NCBI GenBank assembly: GCA_004431415.1
Contig: QPMI01000205.1
Span: 62,001 to 126,000, forward strand
Direction of reading: 5' to 3'
From: Cyanophora paradoxa
Lineage: Eukaryota; Glaucocystophyceae; Cyanophorales; Cyanophoraceae
Length of the DNA stretch: 64,000 bases
Position 1 is the first letter of the stretch. Every line of letters starts with the position of its first letter. The notes under the pieces are model-generated. The model had not been told where the DNA came from, ran no database searches, and saw only the letters and a program-made list of their open reading frames with translations. The translations under genes were made by a program, and so were the position numbers. This document shows positions 1-12,024 of this stretch, piece by piece.

Positions 1-651
1 TCCCGCTTCGCGTCCTCGAGCTCCCTGCGGCGCGCAGCGACACTCGCACGGGCGCAGTGGCATGCGGAGGAGCCTCGCACCGCGTCAGCTCCCGAATCTT
101 CTTGTCCGCCTCCAGCTTGACGCGATCCTGCTGGTCCTTGACGCGCTTTTTGAAGTCCTCCACGTCGCGCAGCGCCTGTGCCTTCTCTGCATCTTGCTGC
201 TTGATGTACTCCTGCGCGGTGTAGACGGACGGGCGCCTTAGCTACGCGGACGGGATGCGGAGCCGGCCGCACCGCCAGCTGCTCAGTAGCTTTAGCCTGC
301 TCCTTTCTCAGCTCAAGCTGCTTGCGGAACTCGTTGATCTTTGTGTACGCGTCCTTCAATATCTGCGCGCGAATGTCAGCCGAGCGCGGCTGCGCGTGGC
401 CGAGCGCACCTGATCGATTTCGCCCTCGTAGGCATCGGACAGGCCCTTGAGCTCGTACTCATGCTCGTCATTCTGTACATATGTGCATGCAGCGCGAGCT
501 GAGCGTGCGCTGCGCGTGGCCGGCCGGGCGACGGACCTTCGTGTTGAGGTGGTAGATGACCTTCGTTAGCTGGGCAATTTTCTTGGACATCTTGTGATGC
601 AAGTCGGGGAAGATGTTCTCGACGCCATCTCCGCCGCCCTTGGACGCCATC
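1..651 (-). CDS. FAM184: FAM184-family coiled-coil protein, 5' part (runs off the window)
   Basis: The start codon is at 651. The first exon carries a stretch beginning HHKMSKKIAQLTKVIYHLNTK, almost the same as the conserved N-terminal block of animal FAM184A/B. Following exons (about 477-426, 360-297 and 220-90) read as charged coiled coil, for example LKDAYTKINEFRKQLELRKEQ and a later block rich in K, D, E and Q. Introns are short with AG acceptors. FAM184 proteins are long coiled-coil proteins found mainly in ciliated eukaryotes; their molecular role is poorly known. Only the N-terminal part is present; the gene continues beyond base 1. It starts head-to-head with the PG-rich protein gene at 922, and a GTACCCC motif lies 29 nt before its ATG. 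The family call is firm; exon edges are approximate. Confidence 0.8.
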
Positions 652-673
652 ACACTGCAGCCGCTTGTCTCGA

Positions 674-680
674 GGGGTAC
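674..680 (-). promoter_or_regulatory. GTACCCC promoter motif, FAM184/PG-rich divergent interval
   Basis: The plus strand reads GGGGTAC here, so on the FAM184 sense strand it is GTACCCC starting 29 nt before the ATG. The same 7-mer occurs in most other promoter intervals of this window. Its role as a core-promoter element is inferred. Confidence 0.5.
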
Positions 681-921
681 GTGAGAAACCAAAACAGGGG
701 AGGTCTTCCAAAGGAATCCGCCGCCGGAGTCCAGCGTGCAATCCCAACACAGCGACCTTAGCTACAGCTATTGCGTTCCTAGTGGGGCGCCCCCTTTGTC
801 AGAGCGTGAGAGCAGGCGGCAGTGCGCGAGAAGGGCCACAAGCAGGTTTTAGACGCTCCTGTGGTGCAACTGAGCTACACAGCGGCGGGGCGCAGCGGTG
901 GCTGCGCGACTGCCAACAGCC

Positions 922-2144
922 ATGCAGCCGACCGGGGCCGTGAAAGTCGTCCAGCATGTGAAAGTCGCGCAGGAGCTTTACAAGCCTTTCAGGGAGACGA
1001 ACATCGCAGAGCGAGATAGGCACATAGGTCAGTTACCCGTGCCCTGCCCCCTCGGCTTCCGCGGCGGCCCCGCCCGCTGCCTCCTCCTCAGCCCAGCCCG
1101 GTCGCGGCCGCCGCGGCGCCTCGTAGCTGGGAGACTAACGCGGTTGCAGCCACGGAGCCGACGTACACCACTCTTAAGCACGACCGGATCCACTGGTTAC
1201 GAGACGGAGCCGGCAGGTCACTCGGCAAGGCGGAGCGCTTTCGTGAAGCTCGGCCGCTACCTGCGACGGACGCGTTCTACGATATTGACACGGGGCCCAA
1301 GCGCGGCGTATCTCGATCCGTAGGTGCGAACACGGATCTCGATCCGTGGGCGGGGCCGTCGTGCCGCTCGGCCGGGGCTGAGGGGCGGGCCCGAGCGGCG
1401 CCGGAGGATGGTGGGGGGCGCGGGCGGGTTCCCCTACGGGGGCACCCGCTTCCCCCCCCCCACCCCCCCACCCCCCACCCACCCAATTGCCCCCCACCCC
1501 GCCGCCCCTTTCCCAGCCCCCGCCCCTCACCCCACCTCCAGAGGTATCGGGTGACTCCGCGACGGGCTTTAGATCCGAGGCTCCTCGACAGTACGAAAAG
1601 GTTGGCCGCGTGCTGATCGACAGTTCTGCTCATCTGACGCAATTGGCAGAGAGACGATCACCCGTGGGTCGGGGTGCGCTCGAACGAGCGCAGCGCGCGG
1701 CAACTTTAGGCTGGTAACCCGCGCCCGGCAGCCTGGGAGCTACGACCCGAAGCCCGTCGAGCGGCCGCCCCTCGAGCAGCTTCCTACGCCGGCATTTAGA
1801 TCTGGCAGCTCCCGGCTCACGAAGCTGCCCCGCATGCACGGCCCGACGTACTCGAGGTCCGGTGCGCGTCGCAAGATTGACGGCGCGGGACTGACCTAGC
1901 GGACAGCGTGGACGCAGATAGAAGGCACTGGGTGAGGAGAGGATTCTCACAGCAGGAGTGGAATGCGAACGGGCGGTCATTCGGAAAAGACATGCGCTTT
2001 GGAGGATCTCCTGGGGGTTCTGGCAACTCGGTCGGCCCAGGCGCATATCAACTTACGACCCAGTGGCCGGATCCAAAGAAGCAGCGACAAAAGGTCCGTC
2101 GGCTTCGCTGCCTTCCTTTGACTCCTACAGTTGCAAAGCTCTGA
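922..2144 (+). CDS. Sperm-tail PG-rich (SHIPPO-like) repeat protein
   Basis: The ATG at 922 starts MQPTGAVKVVQHVKVAQELY. Several short exons follow. They contain SHIPPO-type units: a PGSYDPKP motif (about 1731), a TPAFRSGSSRL segment that fits the usual aromatic/arginine part of such repeats, and GPGAYQL (about 2038). An upstream exon (about 1151-1325) reads EPTYTTLKHDRIHWLRDG and includes LGKAERF. Family members coat ciliary doublet microtubules or lie in flagella. The stop is at 2142-2144 if the last frame is read through; a 37-nt intron just before it could instead extend the frame to about 2376. The intron after about 1330 is unusually long and pyrimidine-rich. The gene starts head-to-head with FAM184. 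The family is likely; the exact member and exon set are uncertain. Confidence 0.6.
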
Positions 2145-2881
2145 TCTGGCGACCCCTGCTGTGCGCCGCGGCAGCCCAAGCGATATATGTGACTCAATGA
2201 GGTTGCCCTGTTTCATGAATTTGAATACCACATTATACTGCTCTCAAGCGAGGGGTGCCGTTAATTTGGGGGCGCTGCCTGCTGAATTCGGAAGCTGCTT
2301 GTGCCGTGCCACGGTGATGCTCAGCAGCCTGGCAGCTCCGAGGCTCGGCCGCGGCGCCGGCCCCGGCCCAGCTTGACTCAGTGAGCTCGAGAAAGCTGCA
2401 AGCGCGCGCGGCCGCGGGCGGCCCGGCGGGCGGGGCTACCCGGCCGCGGGCGTGGACCGTCGGACGGGCCGCCGGGCACTGCGGCACTCTAAATTTAACG
2501 CTAACATTCTCTATCCCGTTCTCTAACCCCAAGCACATGGCTAGGGCCTGGGGCAGGCCAAGGGGCACGGAACAAGTCAACGCAGTTGCAGCTCGCGGAT
2601 TCTTTGAATTAATTCGATTTCAAGTCATTAGGAGTCGTATAGTAGCTAGCTAGTGGTACATGGTCGGGAAGAGCCGACAGAGCGCGAGGGCTGAAGTGGG
2701 GGCCGGGAAAAAGAGGAGCGGGGCGGGCAGAGGAGCGGAGCGGGCAGAGGGGGCCTGGGGCAGGACTACGGACTACGGGGACTTGCCTCCTGCGCTAGCT
2801 GCTCTTAGCACCGAGCTCTTCTTGGTAAGCTGCCTCCTGCGCGGCGATAAGCCACCAGGAGCGGGAGCCGCGTTCAAAAAC
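2145..2881. other. Convergent intergenic spacer
   Basis: This spacer separates the 3' ends of the PG-rich gene and EAF6. Composition is mixed, with an AT-richer block near 2490-2660 and a purine-rich tract near 2680-2760. I see no supported gene; the extended frame of the PG-rich gene to 2376 is the only coding candidate. Confidence 0.4.
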
Positions 2882-3224
2882 TTAGCTACGGGCGCGCCCA
2901 CGCACCGCGGGCGACGTGACGGAAGAGAGCGAGAAGATTCGTTCTGAAGCCTTAGGCGGCTGCGCCTGCTTGGGCGGGGCATCCGGGTTCTTCTTCTTCT
3001 GCAAGAAGCCATCCCAACCCCTGACGACGTTGCCGAAGCTCGCCGTCTCAACCAGATACGACTGCTCAAGTTCGAAGATCTGATTCTCCACCCGCTTCAG
3101 CTCATCCTCGAGGGTCTGCTTCCTCTGTGCGGGAGCGGTCAGCGGGCGCCAGCTTCCCGTGCGAGGCGCGCTCGCGAACTTTCTGCAGGTCCGAAATCGA
3201 CTCTGACTTCTTTTGCTCCGCCAT
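2882..3224 (-). CDS. EAF6: EAF6 / MEAF6, subunit of MYST histone acetyltransferase complexes
   Basis: The start codon is at 3224. Exon 1 encodes MAEQKKSESISDLQK. After an intron of about 54 nt (donor GTTCGC, acceptor CAG) exon 2 continues RKQTLEDELKRVENQIFELE. The core reads IFELEQSYLVETASFGN followed by VVRGWDGFLQKKK, the hallmark of the Eaf6 family. A conserved ERIFSLSSVTSPA tail follows, as in plant homologues. Eaf6 is a small coiled-coil subunit shared by NuA4/TIP60-type and other MYST acetyltransferase complexes in the nucleus. The predicted protein is about 100 residues, somewhat short but with all family blocks. The stop is TAA at 2882-2884. The gene starts head-to-head with BRR2, 263 bp away. 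Confidence 0.9.
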
Positions 3225-3385
3225 TCGAAGCGCTACCCGAACCCGAAGCGCGCCTGAGGACGATGCGCGGCCTAGATCGATTTCAGCGTTCGGCGCACGC
3301 GCTTGGTTAGAAGGCGTGCACCTGCTTAAGGTGGATACCAGTTCGGGAGAAGCGGGCACGTCGGGCGGGACTAGTTGGTTGACGA

Positions 3386-3392
3386 GGGGTAC
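3386..3392 (-). promoter_or_regulatory. GTACCCC promoter motif, EAF6/BRR2 divergent interval
   Basis: The plus strand reads GGGGTACAG. The motif lies 96-102 nt before the BRR2 ATG (as GGGGTAC) and 162-168 nt before the EAF6 ATG (as GTACCCC). It is the only copy in this 263-bp interval. Confidence 0.45.
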
Positions 3393-3487
3393 AGTCGTCG
3401 TTCGGAGCGGCCTCAAAACCTCGCGCTCGACGGCACAGCAGCCTCGCGGTTGTTCGTCGCGAGGGGCGGTGCGTGTAGCGCGACAAG

Positions 3488-6400
3488 ATGAAGAGCGCGG
3501 AGGATGCGGCTCGCCTGAAGCAGTACGACTACAAAGCCGTGCGTCCGCCGAATGCTTCGTGCCGCTCACGCTGTATATGCGACAAAAACGCGGGACGTGA
3601 TTAACCTGCGCCCCCGCAGAACTCCAGCCTCGTGCTTCAGTCGGAAAACAGGCATCGATCCGATGAACCCACGGGCGAGCCTGAGAGTCTGGCGGGGCGC
3701 ATTCGTGGCAAGTTCGGCGATCGTGTCGGCTACAGTCGCCCGAAGGAGCTCGAGGAGAAGATTGAGAAGCTGAAGAAGAAGTGCGTGGACCACCGCTCGC
3801 CCCGATTCGCTCGTCAGCTCATTCGCCGCATTTACCTTGCTTGCGCGTTGCAGGCGTGAGAAGAAGACTGCAGACGAGAGTGCCGCGAAGGACAAGAAGA
3901 AGAAGGTCTGCCAATGGCTCAATCGCCTCTTTCCCACGCTGACCGCGCTCCGCTCCCCCGTCCCTCTTGCGTCGTACGCAGACTGGGCACAATGTGCTTG
4001 CGGCAACCGAGGAGGTCGACAGCGGCTACAAGCCGAAGACGAAGGAAACGAAGGCGGCGTACGAGCTCACGTTGAGCTTTATCCAGCAGCAGATCGGCGA
4101 TCAGCCACAAGACATTCTCAGAGGCGCCGCCGATGAGGTGCTCGGGCTCCTCAAGAACGACAAGCTTCGGGTTCGTGAGGGTCGGATGTGCGACTCGTTA
4201 GCTCGAGCTCAGGCACGCGTGCAGGACTCTGACAAGAAGAAGGAGATCGAGAGGATCATCAACCCGATGTCCTCGGAGCGCTTCGCGCACCTCATGCAGC
4301 TGGGGTCAAAGATCACGGACTGGTCGGCAGAGGAGGCCGCGGGCGGCGCGGGTGGTGAAGGTGCTTTTCTCCTCCTTAGCTATGCCACACTCGTTCCAGG
4401 CACTCACCCAGCGCGCTTAGGCGGCGACACGCTTGATGACGAGCACGGTGTTGCCGTCGTGTTCGACGAGGAGGAGGAGGAGGACGAGAGCGACATCGAC
4501 GAAGTCCGCGAGGAGGAGGACGAGGACGAGGGCGCGGAAGCGTCGGCATCGAATGCGCTCGGACAGGTCCGCCCGGCCCCGCGTTGGGTCAGCGACCCGT
4601 CGGCGAGACCGCCGGCCCGCAGGCGAACGCGGACGAGGAGGACGAGGACGAGGAGGCGCGGAAGGGGATCATCCCCGTGCAGGACATCGACGCGTTCTGG
4701 CTGCAGCGCAACGTCGGCAAGTTCTACGCGGAGTCGCAGGACCCGCACCAGGCGCAGCGCATGGCCGAGGAGGTCCTCGCGATCATGGGCAGCGGCGCCG
4801 ACGACCGCGAGGTGGAGAACAAGCTCGTCATGCTCCTCGACTACGACAAGTTCGACTTCATCAAGGTCCTCCTGCGCAACCGGCAGAAGGGTGCGCCGGC
4901 GCCCCGCGGCGGTCGCGCGCCCCGCTGACGCGCCTGCAGTCGTCTACTGCACGCGCCTCGGCCAGGCGCAGACCGACGAAGAGCGCAACGCGATCGAGGC
5001 GGAGATGATGGGCTCGCCGGAGCTCGAGTCGATCCTGGCGGCGATCTCGCGCGTGCGCGGGACCAAGTCGGACCGCGTGCGCGACATCGAGGAGAACGTG
5101 CGCAAGGAGGCGAAGCGGCTCGCCCGCGAGGGCCGCCAGAAGGGCCGGGAGGACGACGGGGACGAGATCATGGCGGGGACGGCCGGCGACGAGGGCGCCG
5201 TGCGCGCCCGCGGCACGGTCGACCTCGAGGCCCTCTCGTTCGCCCAGGGCGGCCACCTCATGGCCAACAAGTCCTGCCAGCTGCCCCCCGGCTCCTTCCG
5301 CACCCAGAAGAAGGCGCGGCGCGCGGCGCCCCTCCCCGCGGCGCGCGGCTGACCCCGTGCAGGGCTACGAGGAGGTGCACGTGCCGGCGCTCAAGGCGAA
5401 GCCCTTCGCCGACGACGAGAAGCTCGTCAACATCGGCGACATGCCCGAGTGGGCGCAGCCGGCCTTCTCCGGTCCGCCCCCCCGTGGCGGCCTGTACCCC
5501 GCGCGCCCCCCGCTCACCGCGCGCGCAGGCATGAAGACGCTGAACCGGATCCAGTCGCGGGTGCACAAGACGGCGCTGTACTCGGGGGAGAACATGCTGG
5601 TGTGCGCGCCGACGGGGGCGGGCAAGACGAACATCGCCATGCTCTCGATGCTGCACGAGATCGGCCTGCACCGCAACGAGGACGGCACCGTCCGCGGCGA
5701 CGAGTTCAAGATCGTCTACGTGGCCCCCATGAAGGCCCTCGTCGCTGAGATGGCGCGCCCCGCCCGCCCCCCGCCCGCCCCCCTCGCTCGGCGCGCGCCG
5801 GGCGAGCCCCGCCGCAGGTCGGCAACTTCTCGAAGCGGCTGGAGCCGTACGGCCTGACGGTGCGGGAGCTCACGGGAGACATGCAGCTCTCCAAGCAGCA
5901 GATCATGGAGACCCAGGCGCGCCGCCGTCGCTGTCCCGCCCCGACTCCCGGCGCTGAGCCGGCGGCAGGTGATCGTGACGACGCCCGAGAAGTGGGACAT
6001 CATCACCCGCAAGTCGGGCGACCGCACCTACACGCAGCTCGTCCGCCTCATCATCATCGACGAGGTCCGCGCGGCGCCGGCCCCGCGCCGCCGCGCCCCG
6101 CCGGGGCTGACGCGGGGGGCAGATCCACCTGCTGCACGACGACCGCGGCCCGGTGCTGGAGTCGATCGTGGCGCGCTCGATCCGGTACATCGAGCAGACC
6201 CAGGAGATGATCCGCATCGTCGGGCTCTCGGCGACGCTGCCGAACTACGACGACGTGGCGACCTTCCTCCGCGTCAAGATCGACAAGGGCCTCTTCGTGT
6301 TCGACAACTCGTTCCGCCCGTGCCCGCTGCAGCAGCAGTACATCGGCATCACCGAGAAGAAGGCCATCAAGCGCTTCCAGCTCATGAACGAGATCACGTA

Positions 6401-9400
6401 CGAGAAGGTCATGGAGCAGGCCGGCAAGAACCAGGTCCTCGTCTTCGTCCACTCGCGCAAGGAGACGGCGAAGACGGCCAAGGCGCTGCGGGACATGGCG
6501 CTCGACAACGACGCCCTCGCCAAGTTCATCCGCGACGGCTCCGAGTCCCGCAAGATCCTGCGCGACGAGGCGGAGACGTGCAAGAACCCGCAGCTCAAGG
6601 AGATCCTCCCCTACGGCTTCGGCATCCACCACGCCGGCATGCAGCGCCTCGACCGCACCCTCGTCGAGGACCTCTTCGCCGCCGGCCACATCCAGGCGCG
6701 CCCCGCGTCCCCGCCCCGCGCCGACCCGCCGCCCTGACACGTGCGGCAGGTGCTGGTGTCGACGGCGACGCTGGCGTGGGGCGTGAACCTGCCGGCACAC
6801 ACGGTCATCATCAAGGGGACGCAGATCTACAGCCCGGAGCTGGGTCGCTGGACGGAGCTCTCCCCGCTGGACGTCATGCAGATGATGGGGCGCGCCGGGC
6901 GGCCGCAGTTCGACACCTTCGGGGAAGGCATCATCATCACGTCGCACGCGGAGCTGCAGTACTACCTCTCGCTGCTGAACCAGCAGCTCCCGATCGAGTC
7001 GCAGTACATCTCGAAGCTCGCCGACAACCTCAACGCCGAGGTCGTCCTCGGCACCGTCACCAACGCCAAGCAGGCCGTCAACTGGCTCGGCTACACCTAC
7101 CTCTACGTCCGCATGCTGCGCAACCCCGCCCTCTACGGCATCTCCCTGGACGACGCCAAGGAGGACCCCTACCTCGAGGCGCGCCGCGCCGAGCTCATCC
7201 ACAGCGCCGCCGCGCTGCTCGACAAGCACAACCTCGTCAAGTACGACAAGAAGACGGGGGCGCTGCAGGCGACGGACCTGGGGCGCGTGTCGGCGCACTT
7301 CTACGTGACGTACCACAGCGTGGCGACGTTCAACGAGCACCTGAAGCCGACGCTGGGGGACATCGAGATCTTCCGCCTCTTCTCCCTCTCGGACGAGTTC
7401 AAGTACATCACCGTCCGCGAGGAGGAGAAGCTCGAGCTCGCCAAGCTCACCGAGAAGGTCCCCGTCCCCGTCAAGGAGTCCGTCGAGGAGCCCTCCGCCA
7501 AGGCCCGCCCGCCCCGCCCCGCCCCGCCCCGCCCGGGCCCCCGCTCGACCCCGCTGACGGGGCGGGCAGGTGAACGTGCTGCTGCAGGCGTACATCTCGC
7601 AGCTCAAGCTCGAGGGCTTCGCCCTCATGGCGGACATGGTCTACGTGACGCAGAGCGCGGGGCGCATCATGCGCGCCCTCTTCGAGATCTCCCTGAAGCG
7701 CGGCTGGGCGCACGTCGCCATCAAGTGCCTCAACCTCTGCAAGATGATCGAGAAGCGCTCCTGGGGCTCGCAGAGCCCGCTGCGCCAGTTCAAGGGCGTC
7801 CCCGACGAGATCGTCAAGAAGCTCGAGAAGAAGGACCTCCCGTGGGAGCGCTACTACGACCTGAGCCCGCAGGAGCTGGGCGAGCTCATCCGGACGCCCA
7901 AGCTGGGGAAGACGATGCACCGCTTCATCCACCAGCTGCCGCGCCTCGAGCTGGCGGCGCACGTGCAGCCCATCACCCGCTCCCTCCTCCGCGTCGAGCT
8001 CACCGTCACCCCCGACTTCCAGGCCCGCCCCGCCCCGCCCCCCCTCCCCCCGCCCCCCCTCTGACGCGCGCGCAGTTCGACGAGAAGGTGCACGGGTACG
8101 CGGAGCCGTTCTGGATCATCGTGGAGGACTGCGACGGGGAGAACGTGCTCCACCACGAGTACTTCGTCCTCAAGGGCCGCTACGCGCAGGACCCGCACCA
8201 CGTCACCTTCACCGTGCCCCTCTTCGAGCCGCTGCCGCCGCAGTACTTCGTCCGCGTCGTCTCCGAGCGCTGGCTCGCCTCGGAGGCCGTCGTCCCCATC
8301 TCCTTCCGCCACCTCCTCCTCCCCGAGAAGTACGCCCCGCACACCGAGCTCCTCGACCTCGCCCCGGTCCCCGCCCCCCCGCCCGCCCCGGCCCCTCGGC
8401 CCGCGCTCCGCCCCGCGCTGACGGGCGCCCAGCTGCCGGTGACGTCGCTGCGGAACGCGGAGTTTGAGCTGCTGTACAAGGGGATCAGCCACTTCAACCC
8501 GATCCAGACGCAGGTCTTCTCGACGCTCTTCAACAGCGACGAGAGCTGCCTCATCGGGGCCCCGACGGGCTCGGGCAAGACCTTCTGCGCCGAGTTCGCC
8601 CTCTTCCGCATGCTCTCCCAGCACGAGGGCGGCGGCCGCGCCGTCTACGTCGCCCCCATGGAGGCCATCGCCCACGAGCGCTACACCGACTGGTCCAAGC
8701 GGTCCGCCCCGCCCCGCCCCGCCCCGGCCGCTTACTTGTGTCGAGTCGAACCGGCGCCGCAGCTTCGGGTCGCTGGGCTGCCGCGTGGTGGAGCTCACGG
8801 GCGAGGCCTCGCAGGACCTGAAGCTCATGTCCGCCCCCGCCCCGCCCGCATCCCCCTCGCCCCCCGCGGCGCCCCCGCTGAGGCGCGGGGTCGCGCAGTG
8901 AGAAGGCGAACATCGTGGTGAGCACGGCGGAGCGGTGGGACATGATCTCGCGGCGGTGGAAGCAGCGGAAGAACGTGCAGAACACGAACCTGTTCATCGT
9001 GGACGAGCTGCACCTGATCGGGGGCGAGCTGGGCCCCATCCTCGAGGTCGTCGTCTCGCGCATGCGCTACATCTCCGCCCAGACGGAGAACGCGATCCGC
9101 ATCGTCGGCCTCACCACCTCCCTCGCCAACGCCCGCGACCTCGGCGAGTGGATGGGCGCCAAGCCCCACACCCTCTTCAACTTCCACCCCAACGTCCGCC
9201 CCGTGCCCCTCGAGATCCACATCCAGGGCGTCGACATGGGCGGCTCGAGCGGCGCCAGCCACGCCTCCCGCCTCCTCGCCATGTCCAAGCCCGTGTACTA
9301 CGCCATCGCGAACCACGCGAGCAGCGCCAAGGGCGAGAAGCCGGTCATCATCTTCGTCTCCTCCCGCAAGCAGACGCGCCTCGTCGCCGTCGACCTCCTC

Positions 9401-11319
9401 ACCTACGCGGCCGGCGACGATCGCGCCAAGCGCTTCCTCCTCGCCGCCGAGTCGGACCTCGCGGCGTACCTCGAGCAGGTCGCCGACGCGGCGCTCAAGA
9501 GCACCCTCGCCTGCGGCATCGCCTACCTCCACGAGGGCCTCACCCCCGGGGACCGCCACATCGTCACGACGCTCTTCGCCGCCGGCGCCGTGCAGGTCCT
9601 CGTCGCGACGCACACCTCGTGCTGGGGCATGACCGTCGCCGCGCACCTCGTGGTCATCATGGGGACGCAGCACTACGACGGGCGGCAGCACGCCTACGTG
9701 GACTACCCCATCACGGACCTGCTGCAGATGATGGGCCGCGCCTCGCGCCCGCTGGTGGACGACTCGGGCAAGTGCGTGATCCTCTGCCACGCCCCCAAGA
9801 AGGAGTACTACAAGCGCTTCCTGTACGAGCCGTTCCCCGTCGAGTCGCACGTGGACGCCGTGCTCCACGACCACTTCAACGCGGAGATCGTCGTCCGCAC
9901 CATCGAGAACAAGCAGGACGCCGTGGACTACCTCACGTGGACCTTCCTCTACCGGCGCCTGACGCTGAACCCGAACTACTACAACCTGACGGGGACGTCG
10001 CACCGGCACCTGTCGGACCACCTGTCGGAGCTGGTGGAGAACACGCTGAGCGACCTGGAGCAGGCGAAGATGATCTCCATCGAGAACGAGATGGACCTCG
10101 CCCCCCTCAACCTCGGCATGATCGCCGCCTACTACTGTCCGCCCCCGCCCCCGCCCCGCTTCCTCCGCCCCGCGCGCCGGCTCACAGCGCGGCAGACATC
10201 CGGTACACGACGGTGGAGCTCTTCAGCAGCTCGCTCACGGCCTCGACCAAGCTCAAGGGCCTGCTCGAGATCATGTGCTCGGCCGCCGAGTACGAGAAGC
10301 TGCCGCTGCGCCACAACGAGGACCTCACCCTCAAGCACCTCGCCGCGCACCTGCCCCTCAAGGCCCGCCCCGCCCCGCCCCGCCCCGCCGCGCCGGCGCT
10401 GAGGGCGGTGCCGGGGGCAGGTGGATGTGTCGCGGGTGGACGTGCACACGAAGGCGAACGTGCTGCTGCAGGCGCACTTCAGCCGGACGTCGCTCCCCAC
10501 GGACCTGGCGCAGGACCAGGAGGCCGTCCTCCTGGACGCCCTCCGCCTCCTCCAGGCCATCGTCGACGTCATCTCCTCCTCGGGCTGGCTCACCCCGGCC
10601 CTCGCCGCCATGGAGCTCTCCCAGATGACCGTCCAGGCCCTCTGGGACCGCGACTCGCCCCTCCTCCAGCTCCCGCACGTCGGCGGCGAGGTCGTCGCCC
10701 GCGCCAAGGCCGCCGGCGTCGAGTCGATCTTCGACCTGATGGAGCTCGAGGACGGGAAGCGCGCCGACGTCCTCCGCATGACCCCCTCCCAGGTCAAGGA
10801 CGTCGCCCGCGCCGCCAACCGGTCCGCCCCGCCCCCTCCCCCCGCCGGGCCGCGCTGACGGGGCGGCAGGTACCCGAACATCGACGTGTCGTACGAGCTG
10901 CCGGGCGGGGAGAGCGCGGCGGCCGGCAGCAGCGTCGCCGTCGCCGTCGCCCTCGAGCGGGACGCCGCCGACGAGGACAACTCCTCCCCCTCGGGCGCCA
11001 CCGTCGTGCACGCCCCCTTCTACCCCAAGCAGAAGGAGGAGGGCTGGTGGCTCGTCGTCGGCGACCCCAAGGGCAACAGCCTCCTCTCCATCAAGCGCGT
11101 CGCCGTGCCCCCGGGGCGCAAGACGAAGATCAAGCTGGACTTCACGGCGCCGGCCGCCCCCGGCGACTACGACCTCACCCTCTACCTCATGTGCGACTCC
11201 TACACCGGCTGCGACCAGGTGCCCCCCGCCCCGCCCCGCCCCTCTGCCCCCCGCCTCACCCCCCCCTGCAGGAGTACGAGTTCAAGCTCTCCGTCTCGGA
11301 GGCGATGGAGGAGGACTGA
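3488..11319 (+). CDS. BRR2: BRR2 / SNRNP200, U5 snRNP RNA helicase
   Basis: This is a complete gene of roughly 2,100-2,200 codons and about 20 introns. The protein unwinds U4/U6 snRNA during spliceosome activation. It opens [17 protein letters not shown], joined to NSSLVLQSE, matching the family start. It has two Ski2-like helicase cassettes, each followed by a Sec63 unit. Cassette 1 has Walker [10 protein letters not shown] (about 5605-5631), a DEIH box split by an intron (6059-6065 / 6122) and [13 protein letters not shown]. Cassette 2 has APTGSGKTF (about 8560), DELHLIGGE (about 9004) and ends in a Sec63 domain with [10 protein letters not shown] and a final [15 protein letters not shown]. 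Both Walker A motifs are intact, although cassette 2 is usually inactive in this family. About seven introns use GC donors. Codon use shifts sharply near 4,400-4,600. Confidence 0.95.
7503..7569 (+). other. Example GC-AG intron in BRR2 with CCCCG repeats
   Basis: The junction is fixed by conserved protein (EEPSAK before, VNVLLQAY after, in frame). The intron therefore starts GCCCGC after AAG and ends GGGCAG, 67 nt. It holds CCCCG tandem units, then CGCTGAC as a likely branch site about 15 nt before the acceptor. Confidence 0.8.
10363..10420 (+). other. Second GC-AG intron in BRR2
   Basis: The junction LPLK / [17 protein letters not shown] is forced by similarity to BRR2. The intron starts GCCCGC after AAG and ends GGGCAG, 58 nt. 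It has the same layout as the intron at 7503. Confidence 0.8.
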
Positions 11320-12024
11320 GGGCCCTGGCCCCCGCCACCCCCCGCCCCGCCCCCGCCCCCTCCTCCCCCCGCCTTCCATCCCGGCCCTCCCATCCTCCCC
11401 TCGCGCTCCTCCTCCTCCTCCCTTCGCGCGTGTGCACCAGTGCATGCCCTGTAACTCGCGCCCGGCGCTCAAGATCTGGGGCTCGGGGCTCTGGGCCAGG
11501 AAGGCTTGAGCGCGACTCGGCAACAGAACCTAATGCTACTTGGTGTACATACAGCCTCAATGGCGCAATCGTACAGCCTGGCACTGCCGCAGTGCGCACT
11601 GCGCCCCGGCGGCAGATACAGTTAAACGCCTAGGCCTGGCAGAGGCAGTTCAAGGTTCAGGCAGATCTAGACTCTGGCTAGGCTATTATGCTCTCAGGCT
11701 ACTATGCCATCACGCCACGATGGCATGCCATGATGATCGTGATGCTACCAACTTGCCAGACTCTGAGAGTCGGCAACTTGCGGGCAATTGCAAATCAAAA
11801 GCGGAAATGTCGAGAACATTACATGTCACAGTGTACAGTTAGTCTACACGTGGCCAAGGCCTAGCTAGGCTCCGAGGCTGCGGCCTGACTCGGCGAGGGC
11901 CCGAGCCTCACTGAGAGTCAGCCTCGGGCCTCGGAGGCCCGAGCGCTCCTTCGCTGTCACGGTCGCGCCCCGGGCCCCGGGGCAGGGGTCCGCCCATGAT
12001 CCGCGGCTCAGCGGCTTCCGAAGT
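11320..12024. other. Convergent spacer between BRR2 and an alpha/beta hydrolase
   Basis: The first 90 bases are C-rich and may be BRR2 3' UTR. From about 11,500 the DNA is AT-richer and carries small imperfect repeats and palindromes, such as a CCATCACGCCACGATGG stem near 11,709. I see no gene. Confidence 0.4.

Noticed and set aside
6054-7637. Long antisense frame opposite BRR2
   Set aside because: It is antisense to strongly conserved helicase exons and spans intron-exon boundaries. Its sequence is the complement of G/C-ending codons with no family resemblance.
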